NCBI RefSeq assembly: GCF_001676025.1
Contig: NZ_LZFW01000046.1
Coordinates: 124,001 to 188,000 of the forward strand
Origin: Vibrio sp. UCD-FRSSP16_30
GTDB lineage: Bacteria; Pseudomonadota; Gammaproteobacteria; Enterobacterales; Vibrionaceae
DNA: 64,000 nucleotides
Reading direction: 5' to 3'
Of this stretch, positions 16,504-25,418 are shown piece by piece. Position 1 is the first letter of the stretch. Every line of letters begins with the position of its first letter. Below the pieces are notes generated by a model. That model did no database searches and had not been told where the DNA came from. It saw nothing but the letters and a program-made list of their open reading frames with translations. The translations under genes were made by a program, and so were the position numbers.

Positions 16504-17463
16504 ATGAAAAAGGCAGCACTAACTACCGCAATTTTGGCTCTACTGGCTTCTGGTTCTGCAGCTGCGGCAACCGTTTATAAAGATGATACGTCTGAGCTTA
16601 AAATCGGCGGTCGTGCAGAAGCGCGCTTTAACATCTCTGATGACAACAAATCTGATAGCACTAGCGCATTTGAAGATAAGTCACGCGCTCGTCTAAACAT
16701 TGTTGGTAAGTCTCAAATTAACAACGACCTATACGGTTTCGGTAAATATGAAGCTCAGTTTGATACTGATGCTGACATTACTAACCGTTACGTATTTGCC
16801 GGTATCGGTACTAACTTTGGTGAGTTCTCTTACGGCAAGCAAGACACTGCGCAGGTGATGCTTACTGATGTAACCGATACAATGGCAACTTTTGGTGCAG
16901 ATGCTGCTGACATAGTTGATGGCAACAAAGACAAGCGCACAAACAACTTCCTATACGCGGGTGAGTTTGGCGGTTTTGATATTCAAGCTAACTACCTAGC
17001 AAGCGATGAAAAAGATAACGATAGCTACGGCATCGCAGGTCTATACGCTTTTGATTTCGGTCTAGAGCTAGGTCTTGGTTATGTAGCACAAAAAGATGGC
17101 GCAAATGATGACAGCCAAATCAACATTGCAGTTCAATACTCTATCGCTGACTTCACTCTAGGCGGTTTGTACGCTCTAGGTTCTGTTGCTGATAAAGACG
17201 TAAACGCATTCGAAGTATCTGCTGAATACAAACTAGACAAATGGACATTCGTTGCCGTTTATAACTACAATGATGTAGATGATATCCAAGTTTTCGCTGC
17301 AACTGATGTAGACCAAGTAGATAACTTTGCAGTTGAAGCTGTTTATAGATTCAATAGCAACCTTCGTACTTACGCTGGTTATAAGCTAGAGAACGCATAC
17401 AGCTATGATAAAAAGCGTGATCTAGACGACCAAGTTCAAGCGGGTATCCGTTACAACTTCTAA
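16504..17463 (+). CDS. General outer-membrane porin (OmpU/OmpT type)
   Basis: Trimeric-porin-type beta-barrel of 319 residues. A signal peptide (about 1-21, ending SAAAA) precedes 'TVYKDDTSELKIGGRAEARF', the first strand of the Gram-negative porin family. Alternating strands follow, with acidic loops (DDNKSDST, DEKDNDS) and a C-terminal 'AGIRYNF' ending in phenylalanine, the barrel-assembly signal. It is strongly translated by look, with AGGAAA before the ATG. Its terminator has been split by the IS3-family element downstream. It is a paralogue of the porin at 62564 but distinct in sequence. Assignment to OmpU versus OmpT or another Vibrio porin is not certain. Confidence 0.88.
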   Translation: MKKAALTTAILALLASGSAAAATVYKDDTSELKIGGRAEARFNISDDNKSDSTSAFEDKSRARLNIVGKSQINNDLYGFGKYEAQFDTDADITNRYVFAGIGTNFGEFSYGKQDTAQVMLTDVTDTMATFGADAADIVDGNKDKRTNNFLYAGEFGGFDIQANYLASDEKDNDSYGIAGLYAFDFGLELGLGYVAQKDGANDDSQINIAVQYSIADFTLGGLYALGSVADKDVNAFEVSAEYKLDKWTFVAVYNYNDVDDIQVFAATDVDQVDNFAVEAVYRFNSNLRTYAGYKLENAYSYDKKRDLDDQVQAGIRYNF

Positions 17464-17567
17464 GCTCACTAAAAGCTAAATCACTAAAAGATAGGCTCTA
17501 TTATAGAGCTTATCTAAAACAATCAGTTGAACTTGTTATTTAAGACCGAGCTGTAAACATCCCTTTT

Positions 17568-18392
17568 TTAGTGGCACTCGAAATTAGAGTCTTCTCCCTG
17601 TTGTGATTTAGCCAAATATTCCCATGGAGTAAGATCTCCGAGTGAGTCATGTGGCCGCTCACTGTTGTATTCATTTATCCAACTTTTTGTGAGTTCACGA
17701 ACCTCACGCAGTGTTTTAAACATGTACATATTCAAAATGGCATCGCGATAGGTTCTGTTAAAACGTTCAATATATGAGTTCTGTGTAGGCTTTCCTGGTT
17801 TAATAAATTCCAGCTCAACCTGATTTTCTTCCGCCCATTCAGCCAGTTTTAACGAGATAAATTCAGGGCCATTATCCATTCGTATCTTTTGTGGATAACC
17901 ACGCCATGCGACAACTTGCTCAAGTACTCGAAGAACACGTACTGTGGGTAAACTTAAGTCGATCTCTACTGCTAATATTTCGCGATTAAAATCGTCTAAA
18001 AGATTGAACGTACGAAAACGTCTTCCGCACTGTAATGAATCACTCATAAAATCCATGGACCAGCATATATTTACTTTCTCTGGTACACATAGCGGCATAG
18101 GGTTACGGGTTGGAAGGCGTTTCTTTTTACGTCGTCGCATATTCAGATTCAGTGAACGATAGATGCGATGAACTCGTTTATGATTCCATTTGTAACCCCA
18201 TCGTTTTAGAGTCTTAAATAGTTTGCTAAAGCCGTATGCTGGATAACGTTCAACCGCTTTTTTAAGTGCATCAATGACCTCATCATCTCGATGAAGATCT
18301 GGTTGATATCGATAAACTGAGTCACTGATGCCAACAACACGGCACGCTCGACGTTGGCTGATGTTATGTTTGCATTTCACATAATCAACCAA
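17568..18392 (-). CDS. IS3-family transposase OrfB (DDE integrase domain)
   Basis: Catalytic part of the transposase. An HTH_21-like segment at the start (ISQRRACRVVGISDSVYRY) leads into an rve integrase core. The DDE residues are seen in 'CWSMDFMSDSL', 'IRMDNGPEF' and 'SYIERFNRTYRDAIL', and the typical end 'YNSERPHDSLGDLTPWEYL' is present. The protein is probably made as an OrfAB fusion: on the minus strand the heptamer A AAA AAG near 18420 lets ribosomes slip -1 from orfA into this frame, reading EKKAVKPSVRRELVDYV. A separate start at 18392 is also possible. Confidence 0.92.
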   Translation of the reverse strand: MVDYVKCKHNISQRRACRVVGISDSVYRYQPDLHRDDEVIDALKKAVERYPAYGFSKLFKTLKRWGYKWNHKRVHRIYRSLNLNMRRRKKKRLPTRNPMPLCVPEKVNICWSMDFMSDSLQCGRRFRTFNLLDDFNREILAVEIDLSLPTVRVLRVLEQVVAWRGYPQKIRMDNGPEFISLKLAEWAEENQVELEFIKPGKPTQNSYIERFNRTYRDAILNMYMFKTLREVRELTKSWINEYNSERPHDSLGDLTPWEYLAKSQQGEDSNFECH

Positions 18393-18412
18393 CTCACGGC
18401 GAACCGATGGCT

Positions 18413-18679
18413 TTACAGCTTTTTTTCGATAACGTCTTTAAGAATTGAGTGATCCAAGCTTAAATCAGCGTACATTTGTTTTAATCGTCGGTTTTCTTCT
18501 TCAAGCTCTTTCAGTCGTTTGATGTCCGAACTATCCATACCGCCATATTTGGCTCGCCAGTTATAGTACGTTGCATCTGATATGCCATATTCACGACAGG
18601 CATCAGAGACCTTTCGGCCTGCTTCAACTTCCTTCAAGATTTTAACAATCTGTGATTCTGTATAGCGTGACTTTTTCAT
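18413..18679 (-). CDS. IS3-family transposase OrfA (helix-turn-helix)
   Basis: DNA-binding subunit of 88 residues: 'KKSRYTESQIVKILKEVEAG' and 'SDACREYGISDATYYNWRAK' form the helix-turn-helix, followed by a leucine-zipper-like helix (RLKELEEENRRLKQMYADLS). GGAG lies seven bases before the ATG at 18679; an ATG at 18685 is too close to it. It ends DVIEKKL with the slippery A AAA AAG just before the stop, so about some ribosomes would continue into orfB. Confidence 0.92.
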   Translation of the reverse strand: MKKSRYTESQIVKILKEVEAGRKVSDACREYGISDATYYNWRAKYGGMDSSDIKRLKELEEENRRLKQMYADLSLDHSILKDVIEKKL

Positions 18680-18874
18680 GATCATTCTCCGTTTTATTTA
18701 GTTTAAACGGAAGAACTCTAAATCGGAATACACCTATTTTAGGGGATGGTTACAGAGCCTTATGCTCGGTCTTCTTCTCTCTAATTATCAAACACGTTAT
18801 TCATTTCAAAATAATTGAAAGATTTTCCAGAAATGTATGTTCTACTCTAATAACGAACGTACACAAGGAAGCGC

Positions 18875-19498
18875 ATGATGAGCAAACCCATTAAAATCAC
18901 ACTTTATCGCTGGGCAGGTAGTTGGGGGCCATTTAAGGTCAACATCCCTTGTGGTGAATGTACGCTGACCAAAGATATTCTTAAAGATACGTTCGACAAT
19001 GAACTTAAAGACGTTCCCGTAGAGCTTGAAATGAAAGACTGGTTGTCTCATTGGTGGGAGCCGTTAAAGCTTGGTTCATGGCACGCGCCAATACTGGTAG
19101 TGGAAGGCAAAGTCGTAAGCCAAGGTGAAGCACTAAATCGCGGCGTATTAGTCCAATCGGTTATTTCTCAGTGGAGCAAACAAGATGATCTGCAGGGCAA
19201 TATTGTATTTGGTAAAGCCACCTGCCCTTACTGCGTAAAAGCCAAGAAAAAACTCGATGAAGCAGGCATTGCTTATCAATATCATGACGTCGTTAAAGAC
19301 AGTGCTGCTCTCTATCGCATGATTCCCGAAGTGAAAGCACATATTGGGCAAAAAACACCGGTCACTGTACCGCAAATATGGATGAATGGTGAGTATATCG
19401 GTGGCTATGATGACCTAGAAAAATGGCTGCCTTCGAACAAAAACACCACAGTCCCTGATAATGTTGTCGATATTCCAGCGCGAACAGGTAATGACTAA
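18875..19498 (+). CDS. Two-domain glutaredoxin-like protein
   Basis: Soluble protein of 207 residues. The C-terminal half is a classical glutaredoxin with active site CPYC (residues 117-120) and the substrate-binding segment 'TPVTVPQIWMNGEYIGGYDDL'. The N-terminal half has its own CxxC (Cys26-Gly-Glu-Cys29) and a thioredoxin-fold-like 'HAPILVVEGKVVSQGEALNRG', suggesting a second, diverged redox domain. It probably reduces disulfides or glutathione mixed disulfides in the cytoplasm; the partner is unknown. AAGGA lies just before the ATG. It is transcribed alone and followed by a terminator. The IS3-family element lies 120 bp upstream and does not touch the gene. Confidence 0.85.
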   Translation: MMSKPIKITLYRWAGSWGPFKVNIPCGECTLTKDILKDTFDNELKDVPVELEMKDWLSHWWEPLKLGSWHAPILVVEGKVVSQGEALNRGVLVQSVISQWSKQDDLQGNIVFGKATCPYCVKAKKKLDEAGIAYQYHDVVKDSAALYRMIPEVKAHIGQKTPVTVPQIWMNGEYIGGYDDLEKWLPSNKNTTVPDNVVDIPARTGND

Positions 19499-19525
19499 TC
19501 GGTAATTCAATTAAGCCCATAACAT

Positions 19526-19554
19526 AAAAAATCCACCATAAAGGCGGATTTTTT
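19526..19554. terminator. Terminator between the glutaredoxin and the 19572 gene
   Basis: Hairpin AAAAAATCCACC / GGCGGATTTTTT with a short AT-rich loop; A and T runs on both sides allow it to serve the two convergent genes. Confidence 0.88.
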
Positions 19555-19571
19555 AAATTTATACTGCAGAC

Positions 19572-19919
19572 TTATTTTCTTTTTGGTTGCTGGTAGGTTT
19601 TACCTGCAATCTTGTATGTGTCGCTTGGCTTCACATCAAAATAAGCATCAAAGAACCAAGCAACAAATCGAATCACATGTTCATCAACATTCATTATATG
19701 TTCAAGAAATTCTTCTAAATCGTCGCCATTTTGCTCTGTAGTCACATGATATACACGTTGCTCGCCTTCAACCTCAGCAAGAGCAAATTGCCCTTTTAAA
19801 GATAGCGCAACTTCAGACACTTCTTCAAATTCGCATTCTTGTAGCAGTGTTAACGCTTCTGGAAGATCGGCACATTTACTTGCTAACGTAACCAGTTGGT
19901 TAAATTCACTTTGATTCAT
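19572..19919 (-). CDS. Small acidic hypothetical protein (115 aa)
   Basis: Acidic cytoplasmic protein without signal peptide or membrane helix. It begins 'MNQSEFNQLVTLASKCADL' and contains a Glu-rich stretch (ECEFEEVSEVALSLK) and 'NGDDLEEFLEHIMNVDEHV', ending in a basic tail QQPKRK. I do not recognise a named family. It lies 15 bp downstream of the M23 endopeptidase gene in the same direction, so co-transcription is likely, and it may be an adaptor or unrelated passenger. Confidence 0.7.
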   Translation of the reverse strand: MNQSEFNQLVTLASKCADLPEALTLLQECEFEEVSEVALSLKGQFALAEVEGEQRVYHVTTEQNGDDLEEFLEHIMNVDEHVIRFVAWFFDAYFDVKPSDTYKIAGKTYQQPKRK

Positions 19920-19934
19920 TTTATCTACCTAAAT

Positions 19935-21305
19935 TTACAGGGCTTTATGAGAAGCATTATTCTGCGAACTATTTTGACTCGCAAGCAATACTTCTTCAGC
20001 TTTCATCATTTGCGTCAACTTATCACGATTTGCCGCAAATTGCTTCATATCACTTTTTGCCACGGATTCTGCCATTGGGATTTTCGCAGTCACGGGGTTA
20101 ACCGGACGATTACGAATCAAGAATTCATAGTGTATGTGAGGACCCGTAACACGACCTGTTGCGCCCGATAGAGCAATCACATCGCCTCTTTTAACTTGTT
20201 GGCCTTTTTTCACTAGCATCTTACTTAAATGTAAATAGCGAGTTTTATAGATAGAGCCATGTTCAAGCACGATATATTTACCCGCATACGGGTGATTACG
20301 AATCATAATCACTTTACCATCACCCGTTGCATGTACCGGCGTTCCTGAAGGCGCACCAAAATCAGTACCGTTATGTGGCGAAATACGCCCTGTCACTGGA
20401 TGCAAACGATAAGGGTTAAATTTTGATGTAACACGATGGAACGTACTCGGGTATCGCATAAACGCACGCTGAAGGCTCTCACCATTTTCGTCATAATACT
20501 GGCCATCGGTATGCAAGAATGCACTGATTACACGACCTCGATTATAAATTTTGATGGCTTCTACTTCACGCGTACCCGTTTCAATACCATCAACGGTTTG
20601 CACTTTATGCACAACCGAGAATTTATCACCCGCACGAAGATCTCGTGCAAAATTCATCTTATCTTTCATCAAATTAGTAATACCGCGGATCTCGGTGATA
20701 TTAAGACCTAATTTGTGCGCTGATTGAGAGAAACTGCCGTGGACTGCACCAACTAAAGCATTGGTGTGCCAATCACCCTTAACCGAGACATCTTTATATG
20801 TATACGCCCCATCTTTATTACGGGTGTATTGAACAATATCGGCAGGGTTAAATTTAAGCTGCATCTTGTCTAATGTATGCGTAGTACCATTCACCCAAAA
20901 TAACAGTTGGTTTCCTGGGCGAAGTGTATCTAGAGAAAGGTGGTTAAGATCTTCTTCCATAATTTTCAGCAAGCTTGAATAAGGAACGCCAAGCTTTGAG
21001 AAAACAGCACTTAAGCTATCACCTTTTTTAACGGTGTAACTGTAGCTAGGGACTGATTTTGCGACCTTAGCAACTTTAGGCTTTTGTTGATCAATGGATG
21101 TAGAAGCAAGGCTTTCTACATTTAAAGGCACAAATTTACGTTCATTTTGTGAATGTGAAAATATTGCACCTAATATCAATATTACTGGCAAAACCAACAG
21201 GCCCTTTTTGATTCTTGACCGAGATTGTTGACTGAGTTGATTAAGCTTAAACACCGAAATACCTACTAAAATTAAAGCTGAACAAGTGGAAACGGTCGTT
21301 ACCAT
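19935..21305 (-). CDS. LysM/M23 murein DD-endopeptidase (MepM/ShyA-like)
   Basis: Periplasmic peptidoglycan endopeptidase that cuts D,D-crosslinks to allow wall growth. An N-terminal membrane anchor or signal helix precedes a LysM-like segment (YTVKKGDSLSAVFSKLGV). A middle OapA/MepM-type domain follows, then the Zn peptidase M23 with 'SPHNGTDFGAPSGTPVHATGDG' split over its metal ligands (H and D in HNGTD) and 'GPHIHYEF'. The length of 456 is near MepM (440). From memory ShyA of V. cholerae, encoded near a pst operon, is the likely orthologue. It leads a probable operon with the small acidic gene at 19572. Confidence 0.88.
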   Translation of the reverse strand: MVTTVSTCSALILVGISVFKLNQLSQQSRSRIKKGLLVLPVILILGAIFSHSQNERKFVPLNVESLASTSIDQQKPKVAKVAKSVPSYSYTVKKGDSLSAVFSKLGVPYSSLLKIMEEDLNHLSLDTLRPGNQLLFWVNGTTHTLDKMQLKFNPADIVQYTRNKDGAYTYKDVSVKGDWHTNALVGAVHGSFSQSAHKLGLNITEIRGITNLMKDKMNFARDLRAGDKFSVVHKVQTVDGIETGTREVEAIKIYNRGRVISAFLHTDGQYYDENGESLQRAFMRYPSTFHRVTSKFNPYRLHPVTGRISPHNGTDFGAPSGTPVHATGDGKVIMIRNHPYAGKYIVLEHGSIYKTRYLHLSKMLVKKGQQVKRGDVIALSGATGRVTGPHIHYEFLIRNRPVNPVTAKIPMAESVAKSDMKQFAANRDKLTQMMKAEEVLLASQNSSQNNASHKAL

Positions 21306-21471
21306 ACCACCACATATTCATTTGTAAAATGGAAGAGCTTAATTGGCTCTTATTCGTTTATCACTGTAACTGCGATACGACTCATCTTTGATATCGTAAT
21401 CAAGTGTTGCCGTTCTTTACATAAGTTCATTTACTTATTGCAAACCTTCGAGCTCATTTTTTAAATAAAGT

Positions 21472-22119
21472 TCAATTCAAATGTTCAACAAGTTTGCCCT
21501 CGGATATAGAAAAGTGCCGAGTAATCAATTCACTAGGTTGGTCTGACATCGCCTGAGTGAGGGTATGTTGCTTATAACTCAGCTCGATAGAATTTTGCTT
21601 ATAGACCAAGGAATTGATTGCAATACGATCGCCTAAAAACAATTCTTGCGCGATAGTAAAGTGATCACCTTGTTTTTGATCAACATCCAGATAATAAAAT
21701 GAACCGCTTCCAGAAGTCATCGCAATGGTTGGCATCAACCACAATGTCGGTTTTGAACTGTTTTGAACAATTTTACATAGCCAATGAGTATTAAGCTGAA
21801 GCTTACCCTTTACCTGATTATAATTATAACTGGATTGATAAATATAAGGGTCTACAAGGCCACGGTGAAACTGAACATTTGACTGGATGATGGCATCATC
21901 AAATTTACTCGCCTTAACCATTAAAGATTTCGGTAAATTAAATTGAGCCTCATCGCATTGACTGTCTAATGAAACAGTCTTAGAAAAACTCTGTAAGTGA
22001 CTATTCTTATTTTGTGCATTAACGTCTGATAAATTAAGGTTTCTTACCGTACCGGCATAAGCTAACCCACTCATCAATAATGCGTTGATGAGTACAATAC
22101 TAGTGCAACGTTTTAACAT
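21472..22119 (-). CDS. Exported hypothetical protein
   Basis: Protein of about 215 residues with a signal peptide (MLKRCTSIVLINALLMSG, cleaved after AYA) and a beta-rich, soluble mature part; cysteines in DSQCDEA and HWLCKIV could pair. No family recognised. The ATG at 22119 has GGGGGAG nine bases upstream; a TTG at 22128 in the same frame is too close to it. It precedes the endopeptidase gene in the same direction with a 166-bp gap, so a role in the envelope is possible but unproven. Confidence 0.7.
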   Translation of the reverse strand: MLKRCTSIVLINALLMSGLAYAGTVRNLNLSDVNAQNKNSHLQSFSKTVSLDSQCDEAQFNLPKSLMVKASKFDDAIIQSNVQFHRGLVDPYIYQSSYNYNQVKGKLQLNTHWLCKIVQNSSKPTLWLMPTIAMTSGSGSFYYLDVDQKQGDHFTIAQELFLGDRIAINSLVYKQNSIELSYKQHTLTQAMSDQPSELITRHFSISEGKLVEHLN

Positions 22120-22536
22120 ATGACTCAACTCCCCCTAGCTCCAAGCCAGGTGTGCCTAGACATGACTTTGCGATGCGCATTCTACCAATCCATACACATT
22201 TTTATAACGAACTTTTCTCAATCTTTGATTTCATATAATAAATATCTAATATAGATCTGAAAATTCACATATAACCCATTGTTTCATATGCACTCAGTTA
22301 CAATACGTATATTCATCGCTCTTCTTATGCCGAATTATTATTTTGTTTATCTCTATTTTTGTCATTGTTAGGTCAATAAACTCTCTAAATCCCAAAAATT
22401 GTCTTTTTTACATAATATTGCAACCTAACTGTAATCAAATTTTCATTTACTTCTGTTTAAATTTTCTATCACAACAATCGGTTACCCGCTAACGCACTAG
22501 ATTGTTTCTGCAAGTAAGAAATAACTAAGAGATACC
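22120..22536. other. AT-rich intergenic region with divergent promoters
   Basis: About 417 bp between divergent genes; no open frame or clear hairpin. It should hold promoters for the exported protein (minus strand) and the 80-residue gene (plus strand). Nothing more specific is visible. Confidence 0.4.
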
Positions 22537-22779
22537 ATGCAAGAAATTAAATTAGGAATTGATGTCATTAAGGACAATAAAGCAGTTGAGTATCAATGGG
22601 TAAGGACGATGTATGTGGAAGGCTACTCAGAAGAACGAATTGATCATTACATCAATGAATGTTTTGGCGGTGACTCGGTATTCTCACACCTATTTCGTAA
22701 GGTAGCACTACATCAAGAAAGTGTTTATGTGTTGATGCGCCATTTAGGGCATGCGCCCTCAAATCTCGAAAAGATTTAA
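22537..22779 (+). CDS. Small hypothetical protein (80 aa)
   Basis: Short soluble protein, MQEIKLGIDVIKDNKAVEYQ..., with a middle helix-rich part (YSEERIDHYINECFGGDSVF). AAGAGA precedes the ATG and a strong terminator follows within ten bases, so it looks like a real single-gene transcript. I do not recognise a family. It is convergent with the mal operon. Confidence 0.65.
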   Translation: MQEIKLGIDVIKDNKAVEYQWVRTMYVEGYSEERIDHYINECFGGDSVFSHLFRKVALHQESVYVLMRHLGHAPSNLEKI

Positions 22780-22788
22780 AGCAAATAG

Positions 22789-22818
22789 AAAGGGGGAAGC
22801 CAATGGCTTCCCCCTTTC
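22789..22818. terminator. Bidirectional terminator between the 80-aa gene and malG
   Basis: Perfect stem GAAAGGGGGAAGCCA / TGGCTTCCCCCTTTC. It ends the plus-strand gene and also lies beyond the malG stop on the other strand. Confidence 0.88.
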
Positions 22819-22871
22819 ATTTACTGACTCCAAAGCTGGTTAGAGCCATTGAGAACAATAATAAAAACCCG

Positions 22872-23762
22872 TTACCCTTTCACACCACCGGATGTCAATC
22901 CACCGACTAACCAACGTTGAGCCAGTAAAAAGACTATCGTGATAGGCAGTGCTGACAGTACTGCCGCTGCGGCAAAATCGCCCCACAAATAGTTTTGTGG
23001 ATATAAGTATTGCTGCATGCCTACGGCCAACGTATATGAATTTACGTCCGATAATAGTAATGAAGCAACAGGTACTTCACCGACTACGCCAATGAAGGAT
23101 AAGATAAATACAACCGCAAGGATTGGCACAGACAAAGGAAGTAACACTAAACGGAATGCCTGCCAAGGCGTTGCTCCATCTAATGCTGCGGCCTCTTCTA
23201 ACGAATTATCGATAGTTTCAAAGTATCCCTTAATCGTCCATACATGCAAAGCAATGCCGCCTAAGTATGAAAAGATCAAACCACCATGAGTGTTCAAACC
23301 CAGAAACGGAATGTACTGCCCTAATTTATCAAATAATGCATAAATTGCGACCAATGCCAGCACCGCTGGGAACATCTGAAAAATCATCATCGCTTTTAAG
23401 ATGGTGTTCTTTCCTTTGAAGCGCATACGAGCAAAGGCATAAGCTGATGTGGTGGATAGCGCAACAATAAGAATAGAGGTGATTCCTGCCACTTTTATTG
23501 AATTCCACAACCACAACAACACAGGAAATGGCGGTGGCGTCACGCTACCATCGGCATGTGTCACCGATAGACCTAATGCTAATTTCCAATGCTCTAAAGA
23601 AGGATTTCTTGGGATCAAACTGCCCGTTGCAAAATTACCTTCACGAAACGAAATCGCTATCACCATTAATAAAGGGAAAATAATCAGCGATAAGAATACC
23701 CAAAGCGCAATGTGCGTCGCCCAAACACGGTATTTAAGATTTTTACCTTGTACCATAGCCAT
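22872..23762 (-). CDS. malG: Maltose ABC transporter permease MalG
   Basis: Inner-membrane permease subunit of the maltose/maltodextrin importer MalEFGK2. It has six predicted helices and the binding-protein-dependent transport loop '[20 protein letters not shown]' that contacts MalK. The 296-residue length equals E. coli MalG. The C-terminal tail ends LTSGGVKG, like the MalG tail that reaches toward the MalK dimer in the transporter structure. It is the last gene of malEFG, 11 bp after malF. Confidence 0.95.
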   Translation of the reverse strand: MAMVQGKNLKYRVWATHIALWVFLSLIIFPLLMVIAISFREGNFATGSLIPRNPSLEHWKLALGLSVTHADGSVTPPPFPVLLWLWNSIKVAGITSILIVALSTTSAYAFARMRFKGKNTILKAMMIFQMFPAVLALVAIYALFDKLGQYIPFLGLNTHGGLIFSYLGGIALHVWTIKGYFETIDNSLEEAAALDGATPWQAFRLVLLPLSVPILAVVFILSFIGVVGEVPVASLLLSDVNSYTLAVGMQQYLYPQNYLWGDFAAAAVLSALPITIVFLLAQRWLVGGLTSGGVKG

Positions 23763-23773
23763 TTTATTATTCC

Positions 23774-25351
23774 TTAATCCTGAGACAGCTTAGTGAAACG
23801 AAGGTTGAGTAGTGCCATACCACCGACTAACAAGAAGATCAGCGTTGCAATAGCACTTGCTAGACCAAAGTCTTGTCCACCACTACCTTCAAACGCGATG
23901 CGATAGGTGTAGCTTACGAGCAAGTCGGTATAGCCTGCAGGTTCTGAGGTGCCAATCATATTTGGCCCACCGTTAGTCAACAGCTGAATCATGACAAAGT
24001 TATTAAAGTTAAAGGCAAAACTGGCAATCAATAAGGGTGTCATCGGTTTAATCATCAATGGCACTGTAATATGGAAGAAGTTCTTTAATGGACCGGCACC
24101 ATCAATGGCGGATGCTTCATAAAGATCATCAGGAATGGCTTTTAATAATCCCATACATAAGATCATCATGTACGGAAAACCAAGCCAAGTATTGACTATC
24201 ATTACCATCGTTTTAGCCAATACAGGATCGGAGAACCAATTTGGTGAGATACCAAAAATCTGGTTTAGCACTAAGTTGATTTCACCAAAGCTCTGATTAA
24301 ACAATCCTTTAAAAATCAGGATGGAAATGAATGCAGGAACCGCATAAGGCAGTATCAACAACACTCGATATACCCCGCGACCTTTCAGCTCCTCCCACTG
24401 GACGACACTGGCTAATACTAGCCCAATCACTAGCGTAAAGATGACGGTTAAGACTGAAAATACGACCGTCCATATAAAGATAGAAATAAACGGCTCTTTG
24501 ATACCATCATCTTTCCATACTCGCTCAAAGTTAGCCGTACCAATACCAACAATAAAGCCAGGAGAGACCGTATTGCCTATAAATTGACCTTGCTCATCTA
24601 TGCTTTGGTAAAAGCCCACTTCCATATTCGGACGTAAGGTTTCACCTGTTTCATTGTTAAGCATGGTTATGCCATCGTCTTGCAAGCTAAATAGCGGCTG
24701 CACACCAGCAAATTTACGCAAACCGCTCATCCGAACAGCTTCGCCACCTGGCTTAATCAGATCAATATTGCTTAACATCGGGCGCGCTTTAATGATGGCT
24801 TTAATTGGCTCTTTTTCACCAGTTAGGGAATTAGAATCAATCGCAGTCAACGCGAGCTCTTTATCAGTCACGTCTTTAGTCAGACTAAATTCTCGGGTCG
24901 CTAATGTTTCTTCACCATCTTGAATGGCAATGATGTGTCCACCAGCAGTTTTAATTAACTGAAATGGGTAGCTATCACCACTTTGAAATGTACGATCTTC
25001 TAAAACGGATTGTGTCCGCTCCAGTGTTAACTGATTTTTGGCGCTGTAGTTGGTGAACGCCAAATTGACGGTATAAGCTAATGGAAACAGTATAAATAAG
25101 ATCATTCCCGCAATACCTGGATAGATATAACGATGCGCGTAGGTTTTCTTACTACCAAATATATAAAGTGCCAATGCTGTTAAGATGAGGGTGAGAATAG
25201 CAAATGCCGTTTCTCCGCGTGAATACATCAAAACGGTCGCGTAACCGTTTATAATTCCGACTAAACCAAGGGCTGCCCACTTCAATACAGATTTTGTATT
25301 TCCGGCAACCAAAGGAGTCTCAACAGAACCAGGAGATTGAACTGTCTGCAT
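23774..25351 (-). CDS. malF: Maltose ABC transporter permease MalF
   Basis: Inner-membrane permease subunit, 525 residues against 514 in E. coli. It shows the two early helices, the large periplasmic P2 loop (about residues 90-275) that caps MalE, and the MalK-contact loop '[21 protein letters not shown]'. It lies between malE and malG on the same strand and should be expressed with them under MalT control. Confidence 0.95.
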   Translation of the reverse strand: MQTVQSPGSVETPLVAGNTKSVLKWAALGLVGIINGYATVLMYSRGETAFAILTLILTALALYIFGSKKTYAHRYIYPGIAGMILFILFPLAYTVNLAFTNYSAKNQLTLERTQSVLEDRTFQSGDSYPFQLIKTAGGHIIAIQDGEETLATREFSLTKDVTDKELALTAIDSNSLTGEKEPIKAIIKARPMLSNIDLIKPGGEAVRMSGLRKFAGVQPLFSLQDDGITMLNNETGETLRPNMEVGFYQSIDEQGQFIGNTVSPGFIVGIGTANFERVWKDDGIKEPFISIFIWTVVFSVLTVIFTLVIGLVLASVVQWEELKGRGVYRVLLILPYAVPAFISILIFKGLFNQSFGEINLVLNQIFGISPNWFSDPVLAKTMVMIVNTWLGFPYMMILCMGLLKAIPDDLYEASAIDGAGPLKNFFHITVPLMIKPMTPLLIASFAFNFNNFVMIQLLTNGGPNMIGTSEPAGYTDLLVSYTYRIAFEGSGGQDFGLASAIATLIFLLVGGMALLNLRFTKLSQD

Positions 25352-25418
25352 AAAAAAAACCTACTAGCGAATGATCAATAAGAGAAAAAAGGAGGAGTTG
25401 CCCCCTCCTTAAATGGGT

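Larger units (their letters stand above)
17552..18754 (-). mobile_element. IS3-family insertion sequence, complete (1203 bp)
   Basis: Complete element with terminal inverted repeats beginning TGTAAACATCCC (left) and TGTAACCATCCC (right end, complement strand). A 4-bp target duplication GAGC lies at 17548-17551 and 18755-18758. It carries overlapping orfA and orfB on the minus strand joined by a -1 slippage site. Size, duplication length and the two-frame transposase fit the IS3 family, IS407-like group. Both frames are intact, so it may be active. Confidence 0.93.
17542..18773 (+). terminator. Porin terminator hairpin split by an insertion sequence
   Basis: The left arm AAGACCGAGC lies at 17542-17551 and the right arm GCTCGGTCTT at 18764-18773, with loop CTTAT between the element and the right arm. 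Removing the insertion and one GAGC copy rebuilds a perfect 10-bp stem followed by CTTCTTCTC. Confidence 0.8.
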
